Positions 1-11,169 of a stretch of DNA of 64,000 nt are shown piece after piece. Origin of the DNA: Allacma fusca (taxonomy: Eukaryota; Arthropoda; Collembola; Symphypleona; Sminthuridae). Where the stretch lies: assembly GCA_947179485.1 (NCBI GenBank), contig OX359245.1:65893067-65957066 (forward strand), read 5' to 3'. Each line of letters begins with the position of its first letter. Position 1 is the first letter of the stretch. Made by a program: the position numbers and the translations under genes. Under the pieces are notes generated by a model that worked only from the letters and a program-made list of their open reading frames with translations, made no database searches and had not been told where the DNA came from.

Positions 1-2
1 TG

Positions 3-348
3 GAAAAGAATGTTCCAAGAGAAGCCCTTGCCAAGGTTACCACAAACTGTAAACGGAAGTGGACTTGTGCGAAAATCTTGCTCTCCCCAGAAAGGCTTAC
101 TGAGTGGGGAATCCATTACATAATTGTTTGCCAAAATCCCGGGGATTATGTTATGCTCAGAGGAGGATCATACCACGCTGTATTTAACTACGGTGGGAAC
201 ATTGCCAGATCGGTCAACTACAACGACGATCGTTATTTTGAAGTGCAAATCAAAGAGTGTCAATGCAAGCCCAAAAACCAGATGAAGTTTCCATTCAATC
301 TTCGCAATATGCAACAACATTGAAGCAATTACCAAGAGGAAAGAATAG
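3..348 (+). CDS. JmjC-domain protein, C-terminal part of the JmjC fold (partial, 5' end outside window)
   Basis: The frame is open from the left edge (codon phase from base 3) to a TGA at 321-323. The translated piece reads like the second half of a JmjC histone-demethylase domain: a PERLTEWGI stretch, then QNPGDYVMLRGGSYHAVFNYG, then NIARSVNY. This matches the 'Q-GE-----P--YH--FN-G-N-AE--NF' signature of KDM4/JARID-type enzymes; the H in SYHA is the expected third iron ligand. A short CQC motif follows where KDM4 proteins carry a conserved Cys pair. A good donor (GTAAGT) starts at 349. If the TGA is ignored, frame 0 runs through 348 and joins in phase to the exon at 659, which encodes zinc fingers. 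Either the gene ends at 323, or the TGA is a mutation, a sequence error or a readthrough codon. JmjC identity is clear; the subfamily is not. Confidence 0.72.
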
Positions 349-658
349 GTAAGTATATCAAAACAATTAGTAAAAAAACTTTTTATCATAGGGATTAATA
401 AATATTGTCTGGAGTGTCGCTCCTATGTAAAATCATAGGGAGCGACAAAGACTTACACTCAGTGTCGCTCCTATGTAAAATCATAGGGAGCGACAAAGAA
501 TTACACTCAGTGTCGCTCCTATGTAAAATCATAGGGAGCGATAAAGACTTACACTCAGTGTCGCTCCTATGTAAAATCATAGGGAGCGACAAAGACTTAC
601 ACTCAGTGTCAGTCCTATGTTAATGCATTCTTTTTAATTGTTTTTTCTTAAATTTTAG
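349..658 (+). other. Probable intron (GTAAGT ... TTTTAG) packed with hairpin repeats
   Basis: Donor GTAAGT at 349 and acceptor TTAAATTTTAG ending at 658. Splicing joins ATA-G to AT-TGG and keeps the upstream JmjC frame in register with the zinc-finger frame. Two thirds of the intron is the 48-bp hairpin repeat array. Inferred from signals and phase only. Confidence 0.5.
415..619. repeat. Tandem array of a 48-bp hairpin unit (4 full copies plus a partial)
   Basis: Copies start at 415, 463, 511 and 559, with a truncated fifth at 607, so the period is exactly 48 bp. Each unit holds an imperfect inverted repeat: TGTCGCTCCTATG, a short TAAAAT loop, then CATAGGGAGCGACA (one extra G). Copies differ by only one or two bases. 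A half-arm (TATCATAGGGA) also occurs just upstream near 386. Confidence 0.95.
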
Positions 659-1233
659 ATTGGGGAAAGAGGCTTCAAATAGAATTTCCCATGATGCAAC
701 AAGCTTTGTTGCCAGGCAGTGCCAACGAGAGTAGTTTGCCCTGCCCTTCTGCCATCGCTTCCGGAAATGGGTCAGCCGATCCACCGACTCCCCAAGCTCA
801 AACCATCAAAGAGCCACCAACTGGGGAGCCCTGGCCAGATCAGAAACCCGTAAAAGATGGTTGTAAGAAGCAGGGCATAGCTACGAAGCGATCTCGTGGC
901 GAATCTCCTCCCAAGACTAACGTTCCCTGCAAGAAAACTTTTGGCTGCACAGTGGAAGGATGTGAAAAGGTGTTTCCGTTCATGTGCAGAATGAATGCTC
1001 ACGTCCGGGAGTTCCACAACAAAGAAGATCAAGGTATGTATCTGCTATATTAGAATAATTACCTTTAATTTAAAATTGCTTAAATTAAAATGACTAAAAA
1101 TATAATCATAACAATTTTATTTTCAGTGATGTGCGAACAATGTGGTCAAAGATTCTACGGCTCTAAGAATCTGAAGCGTCATATGATGAATGGGATATGT
1201 TCGGGCAAGGATGGACAGGGAAGCTCGAAATAA
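659..1233 (+). CDS. C2H2 zinc-finger C-terminus, two exons (likely 3' end of the JmjC gene)
   Basis: Exons 659-1033 and 1127-1233; the intron 1034-1126 has a GTATGT donor and a TTTTCAG acceptor. The frame is open from the 659 acceptor; two ATGs occur at 691 and 694 if it is an independent gene. The N-terminal part is low complexity (Ser/Pro/Gln) with a basic KKQGIATKRSRG patch that could be a nuclear signal. Then come two zinc fingers: CTVEGCEKVF...H....H (C-x4-C-x12-H-x4-H) split by the intron, and MCEQCGQRFYGSKNLKRH..., whose last ligand looks like Cys (C2HC). The stop is TAA at 1231. The phase fits fusion to the upstream JmjC exon. A JmjC plus C2H2 arrangement would suggest a chromatin factor. 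Confidence 0.65.
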
Positions 1234-1469
1234 TTTTTTATAATTTTTTAAGACTGTTTTTTCAAAGGTGCAAAATGGTACTATTCATATTGAACATAGT
1301 AGCTTAATAATTAATAAGTCTGATCTTTTATTGTGCTCAATGATTTTTTAAGTAATAATGATCTCAATTTGTATCTGAACAATATACCAGATAGACTGAT
1401 AACACAAATACTACCTCAATGACTGAATAATTAGTATTTTTAAATACTAAATGATATTAACGGTGCTGG

Positions 1470-1475
1470 AATAAA
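1470..1475 (+). terminator. Candidate poly(A) signal AATAAA
   Basis: AATAAA about 240 bp downstream of the zinc-finger stop, in AT-rich sequence. Position is plausible; no further support. Confidence 0.3.
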
Positions 1476-1564
1476 CATCATCACAATTAAAATTAAATTA
1501 TTGTGTTACTCGTTTCGTAAATAAATTACTGCACATCTTAAATAATTAATTGAAGCTCACATAT

Positions 1565-1732
1565 GTCATATCGCATATGCAATTTTCACATGCAGCATAT
1601 AAATAATTTAATACTATATATGAATATAATATTAAAAACTATAGGATGATATATCGCATATGCCATTTCAATATGCAGTATATAAACAATTTAATACTAC
1701 ATATGTATATAGTATTAAAAATCATAGGATGC
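1565..1732. repeat. Imperfect tandem duplication of about 85 bp
   Basis: Two adjacent AT-rich blocks share CATATCGCATATGC, then CATGCAG/TATGCAG, ATATAAA.AATTTAATACTA, and end in ATAGGAT. The second block runs directly into a short GC hairpin, GCGCTGAAGCGC (1732-1743). Probably part of a degraded repeat element. Confidence 0.6.
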
Positions 1733-1743
1733 GCTGAAGCGCA

Positions 1744-2554
1744 TCAAACCTATTTGAGATTTTTGCTGAGTCATTCAAGCTCTCAGTTTTGCGTCGATTT
1801 ACCTCTTCTTACATTGTCGCAGAGAAATCCATTATCTAGAAATAAGCGGATCTACCTGACACGTCGTTATCGTTTGCAGAGACAAGCCAAGGGAAATGGG
1901 ATACGTTATTTGCCTCACAATAATAACGCATCTAAAAGATAGATGCAACCTCATCTTATTTTTAGGGTGGCGTCAGCCCCCAGTAAAATAGCCTTGTTCG
2001 TACGTCCGGGTGTCCTTCCGTACGATATCTTAAAAACTACTGGACCGATTTCAATGAAATATTTTACGGACAGGTTTCGAGAAAACAAGTCTTGATATTT
2101 TGTAATTACTTCAAGTCAAATGACAGTTATCTCCAAAACTATTGAACCTATTTCAATGAAATTATTTGTGAATATTACTTATGTACTTAAATAGTAATAG
2201 TTATTGCTAATGTAGTTAAGATCAACCCGATAGTTTTTTTGGAAAAAAAATCGGAAAAGAAAAAAAAACTCCAAATTCATTCTACTTTGTCTATACTCCA
2301 CACTTCGCAAAGTTATTGCTTAGCGATGATTTTTGTCAGTACATTGTGGTGTTCCTGTACTTCAAGTAACTTATTTTGTACCAATTTTGGTGGACAAATT
2401 GGACAATTCTTTAAAACTTATTTGCAAACTTACCTTGGGGCAATGTGTACTACTGCACTGGGGGCCAAATCTAAGATGATTTCTTGTGGAAAAAGCAAAT
2501 GCTGAAATTTTGGTTGGAAATTCGTGAATTCAAATACAATTTTTTCAACAATTT
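1744..2554. other. Intergenic, repeat-like; no gene recognised
   Basis: The sequence around 2030-2170 contains a near-duplicated phrase (ACTACTGGACCGATTTCAATGAAAT, and again CTATTGAACCTATTTCAATG) of a kind often seen inside dispersed transposon-derived repeats. An open frame at 1646-1942 has no recognisable domain. A poly-A tract lies near 2240-2270. Confidence 0.4.
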
Positions 2555-3398
2555 TTTATCAAAATTTTAAAATCCGAAAAGTAATACAAAGTCGTGATTT
2601 CCGGTTACCCCGACGGTTCAGACGAGTTATTGTACTTGTTTCCATGATAATGACTTGTGAAAATCACAGAGGTGTGTAGAAATAATAGGTCAAAACTAAG
2701 GGGTTTTCCAAAAACTTTTAGTCACAATTTTTAAAACCGTAAATCGAAATCCAAATAATTTGATTCGCCACGACTGTTCGAAAGGGTTATTGCACTTAAT
2801 TCTATCCTCAGTACCTTAGTAGGATTTATGTCGAATATTTTTTCCGAATCCTCTTCAAATCATATTGTACATAGTAGACAAATTAATATTATATATTACT
2901 TCAAATTATTTTTTTATTGTTCTTTATCTTCTGATTTGAGCATGTCATGTTCCTATTTTTTAATCCCTATTTATTGAATTTAGATAAATTTAAATATCCA
3001 TGTATACACATGGATTTTTTAAATTACTGTAAAATTTGAACCCAATGCTCGTGACTACTTGGTCTATGTATAGTTACAAAATTATTATTAGGTATCAATG
3101 AGTCTGAGGCCGACCTTTATAAAATTACTACGATTCCCTAGTCGATCACAATTTAGAGGTTACTTTAGAGTACTGTATATAGAACCAGTCGATACATGTA
3201 ATTAATTACATATATGCCTATAATAAAATCTATACTTCTAAATTGTTGAAACACCCACATTAAAAGGGTCCCGATCCCCTGTTTTTAGAAAATAGATTCC
3301 TCTGGTTCTGTACGAGTATAACAAAACAGGTGTTACATTATTACCTCGATTCGTAAAAGAAGAAAATATTGCCAAAGAAACTTATTAAAACAGAACAA
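2555..3398. other. 5' part of duplication unit A, no gene seen
   Basis: AT-rich sequence downstream of the lipase gene (minus strand), alignable by eye to 20500-21281. It holds no recognisable gene; the conservation simply reflects the duplication. Confidence 0.6.
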
Positions 3399-5099
3399 TT
3401 ACTTTGGACTGCAGTCCTCTCCCATCACAGCCACAAAACGTTTGTCTCGCTTGCAAACTCCATCCGAAAACTCTGCCCAGGTTGGGCATTCCAGTGAGCG
3501 AAATGCAAATTTAGGGAACAATATCGAGTCCTTCATTAATTTCACGGATCGAGTGTGAGCACAGATTGCTAGAAACAAGAATAACTGAAATTAATTTTTT
3601 TAAATGTTTTTTTTTTTGGAAAATGCGTTTCACTTGCAAAACTATTATTTTATGACTGTCAAGTGATTGCTACCTCTAGACGTTGGCCTCCACCAACCAG
3701 GACACCCCGGTTGATGATGTCCATTATTCGGGTAAAAATCAACATGCCCCACCGGCCTTGTCATTCCAAACCTCCCTGCATTTGTGTGAATTATATCCAC
3801 AAAATCCGCATTTGTCCTATTTATTGGAATGAACGTTCCCCTGAAGCAAGCAAACCGATAGCTTTCAAAACATGGGCCGGCGGGGTCCAGACCTGTATAA
3901 AATAAATACATTATTAAAACTCTTTTTTTCGTACTATAAATTTGGTCACATTGAACAATTTACATACACAAGTGAAATCAAACCAGAGATTCAAGTCGTT
4001 CCTTTATAAACAAATATCCGCTAAAACGTTTTTACCCGTAATTCTAGCAACACTCATTCCCAATTTCTCTTGAACAAATCTTCCAGTATAGCCCATGACA
4101 TGAGCACCCAGGCTGTGTCCAATCAAATGGAAATCCTTTACATTTGCGCCCATATTCTGAACAAGGAACTGGACCAGGGCCCCAGTGAGATTCCCCACAA
4201 TCTCAGTGTTTCTGGCGGGTGGGAAGTAAAATATGTCGTACCATTGTCTGTGAGCTTGCCCATTTGGGATTATCGGTTTTTCCGGAGGGATTTCTTTGTG
4301 CAAGCCTGCCATGGAGGCCCAGTTAATCGAGATGATGTTAATAGGTTGGTTGGAAGGCGTGGCGTTGAAATACGCTAGAATCCAAGTTAAAACACAAAGA
4401 TTAACCACTTTCATCAAAAACGCAAATTTTTTACTTTTACAAAATTCAAGTATTCTCTAGAATTTAATTTCTGCTCCAAAATTTCCTCCTGACAATTAAA
4501 ATTGGGATGCAATTCTGCTTTGTAAATGTATTTCAAAAATTTACCCGGAACCAGCTGTCCCCCAGGTCCATTTTTGTAGTCACTATTAAATCCATGACAG
4601 ATGATCTTCGTGGGAGCACTGGGATTGTACCCGTACGTTAATAAATGGTCCTTCAACCCAATGTAAATTTCTGTGCCATTGTCCATATCCGTATTTTCCC
4701 TGGAAAAATGTGGCATTAAAAAAAATAAAAGAGACACTTCAATTTAGTTGTTTCCCTAAATTGTCATAACACTGGATATGAACTCAGATGGCAGTGAAAC
4801 TTCTTAAAAAGCTTATTTATCAAAACCTACCTTGTATACATCACAAATTGTACATTTTTATGGCTAACTTTACTCAATCCCGCATAATCTCCAGCCTCAG
4901 AATCGTATTCTACAGCATTACGGACCGAACTCTCACCGAAGGCTTCCTTCATTCCTTCTGTGCTCATAGCTTTGATTAGAAAAAGCTCTGTATCATCCAG
5001 AATGGAATTTTCCTCGGGAGACTCTTCCGCCCCATTTGTTCCCAAGAGCAGAGGTAAGATAAATAAATAAAAATACATTATCAAGAATTTTTTCAACAC
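3399..5099 (-). CDS. Secreted pancreatic-lipase-like neutral lipase, intact (unit A lipase 1)
   Basis: Five minus-strand exons: 4831-5099, 4545-4699, 4036-4374, 3674-3892, 3399-3568. All introns are GT-AG and the phases agree, giving 383 residues. A signal peptide is obvious (residues 1-24, a hydrophobic [11 protein letters not shown] core). The fold is the arthropod pancreatic-lipase-related family: VQFVMYTR and PTKIICHGF early, IISINW before the elbow. The catalytic triad is visible: Ser229 in GHSLG, Asp257 in GLDPAGP and His332 in CAHTRS. The C-terminus has the Cys pairs ([16 protein letters not shown]) typical of the lipase domain end; no PLAT domain is present. It would hydrolyse triglyceride or phospholipid ester bonds outside the cell. 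Its paralogue in unit B (21237-22969) is a pseudogene, so this is the working copy. Start is the first ATG before the signal peptide. Confidence 0.9.
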
Positions 5100-5589
5100 C
5101 GGTTCTTATTCACTGATTCCAGACTTCCGTCACCTCGCTCACTAACAGCAGCCTAAACACAATTTTCTGTAGAAAAGTAGAAACCTTGGGAGTTATAAAT
5201 TTTAAGGGTAATTTAGCACAATCAACTCCCCTGTCCAGGGCTAACTAAGTGTAATTTAATAGGGTTTTTATCATTTCCCCCTCCATTACTGCGAGCCTAT
5301 CAGTAGTGACCTCAAAATATTAGCACAGTATAAAATACTTGACTTACTTATCCTTTATCTCATTGCCCTTGCTAACTATACTGTTGTCTTTGCTCTGCTA
5401 ATTAACGAGGAAGTATTACTAGAAGAAGGAGCAGCTTCTGCAACTTATTTTAAAGCACTATATGTATATCCCAATGCTCAGCATAGGATCAGCACATCTG
5501 AAATATGCGTTAATGAAGTAGTTAACCTAATTGGCAATGTCGTCACTGCTGGGAATTTGCATTTGGGCATTTGCTTCAAGATACTCCAA
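5100..5589. other. Intergenic block unusually conserved between units A and B
   Basis: The stretch about 5385-5590 matches 23228-23460 with few changes and stays open on the plus strand in both copies (for example ALLINEEVLLEEG, then NAQHRISTSEICVNEVV), although no ATG begins it. Most differences seen are synonymous or conservative. It may be a shared regulatory block or a lost exon. Not called as a gene. Confidence 0.4.
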
Positions 5590-6345
5590 TTAGCTACTTA
5601 TAATCATTATGGATGGTGCCTGAGACTGGGAGTGCGAAATTGCTTCAGCTTCTTTGGCTTTCATTTTTAGTTCCTTGGCATGAGTCAATACCGCAATTAT
5701 GGACAGGGCCTGGATTCCTGTGAAAATGGCAGTGACGAGTCCGTAGGTACCGAAATTGGAGGGGGATTTGAGTCCCTCGTTAATTAGCACGGTATAGGCT
5801 GTTTATAGTACTTTCATCCCTGCCGTTTTCAACCACAAGAAGAAATACACCGGGCTTCCCTGTAAAAATCCCCATAATTGACAATTAACACATTAACAAA
5901 TTTTTATTTACATTTTGAAACCCTAACCCATTAATAAAAAATACGTTTATAAAATAATTTAATATTAAACTGAATATGTGATACATTTTTAATTAAAACG
6001 TTAATAAAAGTTTTTACAGAAAATTTCCCTCTACTTTTAAACTCACCTGCTTGGATCCTAGAACAGAAACACATCCGGTGCACTCTACGGTCAAGTGTAT
6101 AAAAATGAGCCCAATTAGACCCCAAAAATTGTAGTTTACCTGTAGAGAAACAATTTACAAGAGTAATTATTCTCATGACAATTATATGTTATGTTAAAAC
6201 AATTTTAAAAAAGTTACTGTTGCACGTACTTCAATCCACACCTAGTGGAAGATCCGGCGGCTTTCCATAGATCAAAAGATTAGGAAACATATTCTTCTGT
6301 AGAGCGAGAAACAGGTTTATTATTACAATGTCAAGAAGAGCTATT
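5590..6345 (-). pseudogene. Broken copy of the multi-pass membrane protein gene (unit A)
   Basis: Homologous exon by exon to 23521-24204. At least three lesions: in the first visible exon a base is missing (LFLTL then TAA instead of LFSTFVIIN in B); in the next exon an extra T shifts the frame after KLQF; and in the last exon a TAA lies just before the AYTVLINEG stretch. The last segment (5590-5790) still encodes the hydrophobic FGTYGLVTAIFTGIQALSII helix, and splice sites are largely kept. Recent decay of a duplicated gene is the simplest reading. Confidence 0.75.
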
Positions 6346-7493
6346 ATAAGAAAAATAAATCACGATAAATAAAACTGGCTTTCCTTAATTTAGAAGATTT
6401 CAAAAGATTCTCTCCATAAGAGCATCCCTCAAAGTTACATTATTTTGACACCTACACTCGTTTCATAATATAAAATAAGACAAAATAATTACAAGCGTAA
6501 ATTTTTCATAAATATTTTCGTCATTGTCGAAATTCCTCATTTAAGGCCGTCACTCATCAAGGGAGCTTTTTACTGCAATTTTTCAGCGTAGTAAATTCGT
6601 AGCGTCTTGCTTTTTCATAGGATACACTGACCAATATGACATTTTACTTGACCAGTCCAAGATAAAGGAGCAACCCATTGAGAATTTCTTACAAGTATTA
6701 AAATTCTACAAAAAAAACGTTTCCCTAATTTGCACTATTTGCGGTCCCGCAGAAAATACAAATTTCCAGCTCAGAATGGCAATATAAATGTGTGCATAGG
6801 GGATTTAACTGTGCACAGCAAAGTGTTTATGACATTTGTTCACAAAACAATTACTTACGGAAAAAAAGCCATCAAATATCCATGAAATTTAAACAATTGC
6901 CTTTTATTCCAGAATGAAGGAAACTCGATGGGAATTAAAAAATCTGACTTGTGTACAAAACTGCTCCCTATTGAATTTTTATATGGATTTTCCTCAGCAA
7001 GCCAACGTTACAATCTTACAAAGAGTACAAAGTCTATGATTACAAAATAATCCCCTTTCATTGGATATACTTGTATACATACATATGTGTGCATGATGAA
7101 TAGATAATAATAATTTTATTATAATATATAATTTAATCACAATAATTTTTTGAACTTTACAGCTTACAGCCCCACGTAAATACTTTAATCAGACTTATAT
7201 TTTCCAACATCAGTGACATCAGACTTGCCATAGTGTTACAAAAATGTACAAAAATATATCAAATTAAACTTTAATAAAATTATTAGGTATAGTTGCTCAA
7301 GGAGTTAGTTTCTACCCGAACCAAAATTTAAAGCCCGGCTTATTCCGATGGAGGGAGATAAAAGGGTCTTTGGAATTAGTTTTGAGGAAATAAATTCCCT
7401 TGGAACTAGAACCGGTTCAAAACATTTGACCAGATTAAAATTCTGTAAATACAAATTTTTGAGCCTAAAAATTATAAGTCAATTTTGAACTCA
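6346..7493. other. Unit A intergenic, no gene seen
   Basis: Alignable to B 24205-25351, including AATTTAAACAATTGCCTTTT and CAAAGAGTACAAAGTCTATG. No coding signal is recognised. The 5' exon(s) of the membrane gene and the 3' UTR of the second lipase should lie here. Confidence 0.4.
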
Positions 7494-9430
7494 CTAAGGA
7501 GAGCAGGGTTCTCCTAAAAGTGTGTAATCTTCCGAATGAAAGGGACAAGTCCCTTTTGAGGCTGAATTCAAATCATGGCAAGGATGCGCTCGGATTTCCT
7601 GCCCATGACTTAAAATAGATTCCCTCATTAGTTCAGTCGCTTGTTTGTGGGAACAAATACCTGAAAAAAAATATTTAAAAATAAACAAAACTGTTTAGCA
7701 TTTTAAAAAACGAAGTGAGAATAATCCTTGTTGGAAGAATGACAGCCATTTTATATATGTATCTGTCACAATACACAAAGATCTAAGTTTGAACTTCCGT
7801 AAACACTTGCACACACAATTTGTTTTATGCGAATAATTGTTTTCTTCAAATAATTTCGTTAAGAACTTTTAACCATACCAGATAAAGATTTAAAAAGCGC
7901 ATCCCATGATAATTTAAAGCAACCTGGTTGGTTAAATACAGGGTGGCTTGATTTAAATCACGTTGATTTTAATCTTGATTTAAATCAAGATTTAAATCAC
8001 TTGATTTTTTTCGAATAAATCATTGATTTAAATCACAATTGACCATTCAACTTTCACGTTTAGGTAACACGTACTTTTACGTCTCGAAACGTAATAAAAC
8101 GTCCATTTTTGTGTTTTTATGAATTTCGGGCATGGGACCATTTTGGACTTTGATAATTTTCAGGATAATTTGAATGCGTTGCATATTAAATATCTGTCAA
8201 GCTGTCACGGTCCCATCGAATTTGGATATGAGTGTTTTAAAATATTGTAATTTATATTACTAGAGCTTCTGCTGGGGACAATTGTTGTGTCCCACAGAAG
8301 ATTGGGTTTCGTTTCGAAATCCAGTGACAAATATAAGTACGTAATCCGATCCCGTCCCGAAATAACACGGGGGTAATACTTATGTCCTGATATGTCTCGT
8401 TCCTAGCAGAAACTCAGTCTCTACAAAAACATCCCAACAACCAATTTTTCTAAAAGAGTACTATTTAGAGTGGTAAGATTTGACTGTAGGAATTTAGCAT
8501 TTTTTAAATGTTATATTATCGAACGGACTCACACTTGTTTAAACTTAACATTCTCAATTTGCAAATAAGTTTTCGGTCCCGACATACCATCCTGTCCCAA
8601 AACACTATATATGTACACACTGCATATTTTGTATAATTATATATATTTATATATATAATGTGTATATTTATATTTTGCAAAAAAGATCCAAATGAGACAG
8701 CTGGTAATTGTCCTACACAGTGTTTGGTTTCAAAGACAAAACTCAATTCGAAATTGCTAGTTTTAAAAAAATAGTGTTGATATTTGGAATCAGCCTTTAA
8801 CCAGCTTTTTATTTCATATTAGTTGACTTTCCTATGTAATTTTCTTTTAACAGGTTTTATTAATTGTTCAAGTTTCAGTAGTGCTAATAGTGTCCAATAT
8901 AATTAGGAAAATTAACATTGAAAAATTTGTATGGGAATTATATTGGACGATAAAATTTTGAATTTAAATCAGAAAATATTGATTTAAATCAAAAAAATCC
9001 GATTAAAATCAAATAAATCCGATTTTTTTGATTTTTTTCAAAAAAATCAAAAAAATCAGCAACCCTGGTTAAATACTTCATTAGGATAGAATTTCACATG
9101 TCACAAGGGTTTCTTCAAAGCATGAGTGTGAATGACATCGACAATATCCGCATCGTTCCAACTAATCGGCCGGAACTTCCCTCAAAAACAAGCCCGGCGA
9201 AAGGTTTCAAAGCATGGACCTGCAGGATCCAATGCTGGGAAAATACAAATACATCATACAGGATTATTTGTCTTTGTTCTAAAATTGAATGAAAATATAT
9301 TTATCAAGAAGAATCAAATGAAATTTTTATTTTAAACCTGTATATTACCTGTTCTTCTAGCAACGGGTCCGCCAAACCTAGTCTAAATGTTTCTGCAGGC
9401 CAGCATAGCCCATCACATGAGCCATGATTC
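7494..9430 (-). pseudogene. Second lipase, unit A copy: truncated and split by a transposon
   Basis: The last exon (7494-7660) is perfectly readable and ends like the B copy (CSHK with the catalytic His, then Cys-rich tail). The preceding exon is cut at 7938 by a 1129-bp insertion and resumes at 9068, with a 12-base deletion next to the resumed part. Only a fragment of the elbow exon remains (about 9350-9425) before a deletion junction near 9430, where sequence jumps to the equivalent of B 29116. Exons 1-2 and the GHSLG elbow are gone. It cannot make a lipase. Confidence 0.9.
7939..9067. mobile_element. Non-autonomous hAT-like transposon, 1129 bp, 8-bp target duplication
   Basis: Flanked by the 8-bp direct repeat GTTAAATA (7931-7938 and 9068-9075); unit B has a single GGCTAAAT at the empty site (25745). 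Terminal inverted repeats begin CAGGGTGGCT on the left and CAGGGTTGCT on the right (reverse complement). The subterminal zones are loaded with GATTTAAATC-type palindromes and runs of AAAAAATCA. No transposase frame is seen inside, so it depends on another element. An 8-bp TSD with CAGGG ends is diagnostic of the hAT superfamily. Confidence 0.88.
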
Positions 9431-10747
9431 AAAACATTTGCAGTAATAGCAATCCTACGTGTTAAAACTCGTTTCAGCGGATTCGTTAAGAAGCAGAATT
9501 TTTTATAAAAAATATACAACATTTCGAAGCATTTCCCTTCCCTACAGTGCAATGTCTTCTTTATTTCAGATGGGATATGTTGAGCCAGATTTGGTATCTA
9601 TATATGTACATAGTTCCTAGGAAAATACTGTATTCTGCACAGCGCATGAAAATTATCCTAAAGCTATTTTGTAGCCAACCTGTCTCCATAAGTACACGTT
9701 CACTTTGGCCAGGTGAAATATTTTTTGGTATTTTTTCAAATATGTTCTACTAGCTTTTGCATCTTAATTGTAATCATGAATTAAGTTTGCAAGCCGTTTT
9801 CTCCGTGGGAACAAATGCAGAAAAGAAATTCAAGTCGAGGAAGATGGAATTAGTCATAGTCATAGGTTTCTACAGACTCTGTACTCACACGGGTCTATCA
9901 CACTAATGGGATTTTGATATGTTTGCTTGCGACGCGGATGATCATCATTGAGCTACGCTTGACAGCAACTACCGCGTGCATGCTAATTAACCTTGAACTC
10001 ACAGTCGGATGTGTGCTTAAGCTCATTAGATTTAAGTATACGGCATGCTCTTAAATGTAGAACTGAATCCTCTTATTGTAAGAGCCCTAACGAATCGTCC
10101 ACACTGTTCAGGAATGATCACAAAATGCTTCCTATGCTTGTAATGCTTTATACAAGTGTTTATTTTCACACATATTTCGAATTATACTCGCATTAGTTCC
10201 CTCAGATCGGATTGTGAGTACAGTGAGCTCTGTTTGTGGGAGATTCTAACATTGCACCGTGTAATTGTTCTGGGAAATCTTCCCGAACGATTCCCTACAA
10301 TAATATTAATTTTTAAAATGAATTGCTCAGCTAATTTACACATTGCGCTGCCTTTAGGGGCACTCGGAGAAAGAGAGGGATAGTTAGTTCTCTATAGATA
10401 TATGGTCGAAGATTAAATGATGAGTAGGACGTCTTTCGTTAATTAACTTTTAATATGTGAATATGCTGTAGCTATAATTCCGCTTCGTCATAATTGTCAA
10501 GACGCAAGTTGGAGCGTAATTTATTCCAGTCGTTTGTTTACAATGAAGGTAAAACAGTTACATTACACTAATGTACTCCTGGCCTTCAGGTACAGATTTA
10601 ACTTGCTCAACAAGTTTTGGGGTTAGCATGGTATAAATATATTGTTCCAATATGTGCCTCCTTATATTTCTAGGCTTATGTAACTAAATACAAATCAATG
10701 TTGTGCGTATGTATTTGTAAGCATCATCTGCTTTGTGACTGAGGTTA
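9431..10747. other. Unit A flank after the deletion junction
   Basis: Alignable to B 29116-30434. From about 10290 it also resembles the sequence next to the IR gene at 38330 onward. No coding sequence is recognised. Confidence 0.5.
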
Positions 10748-11169
10748 GGGAGCGTTCACAAATGACGTCATCCAAAATACTGGATTTTAGGCACCCAGTC
10801 ACACACTTGTCATCAGACGTCATCATGTGATGAAACGACGCACCCACCCCATGTAATGACGTCATCATCACCAGGGTTGCACAATTGAAAATGCACTGGG
10901 TTTTATGCCTGCCTACCTAAAAATGCCCTGAAAATGTCTTAATTTGAAAATGCCTGGCATTTTGGGCATTTTCGGCAAGTAAGCAAGTCGAAGCAGGTTG
11001 AATCAAACTACCAAAACTGTTAACGGTTAAGCAAAAAAATCGTTGGTAACATTCGTCGGTTGATGACATCATCATTCGGTCAAATCCACCCTACCACTGC
11101 GTCATCAACATCACCATCTCCCGTTAGCACCCACCCACTAATTTGATGACGTCATTTGTCAACGCTCCC
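10748..11169. mobile_element. 422-bp MITE with TTA target duplication (Harbinger-like)
   Basis: Absent from the matching place in unit B (about 30435). Ends are inverted: GGGAGCGTTCACAAATGACG on the left, and the right end reads the same on the other strand with one change (GGGAGCGTTGACAAATGACG). TTA flanks both sides (10745-10747, 11170-11172); a TWA duplication fits PIF/Harbinger. It contains three exact TGACGTCA sites (10763, 10857, 11147). The middle holds an unrelated stretch with repeated AAAATGCC words. Confidence 0.85.

Noticed and set aside
415-619. CRISPR-like look of regularly spaced repeats
   Set aside because: There are no variable spacers; the whole 48-bp unit repeats, in a eukaryotic intron.
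395-623. Open frames on both strands over the 48-bp repeat array
   Set aside because: Periodic translation of a non-coding hairpin repeat whose unit is a multiple of three; intron position and structure explain it.
8516-8746. Minus-strand 76-codon ORF inside the hAT-like element
   Set aside because: No transposase motif, AT-rich, wholly inside a non-autonomous element.
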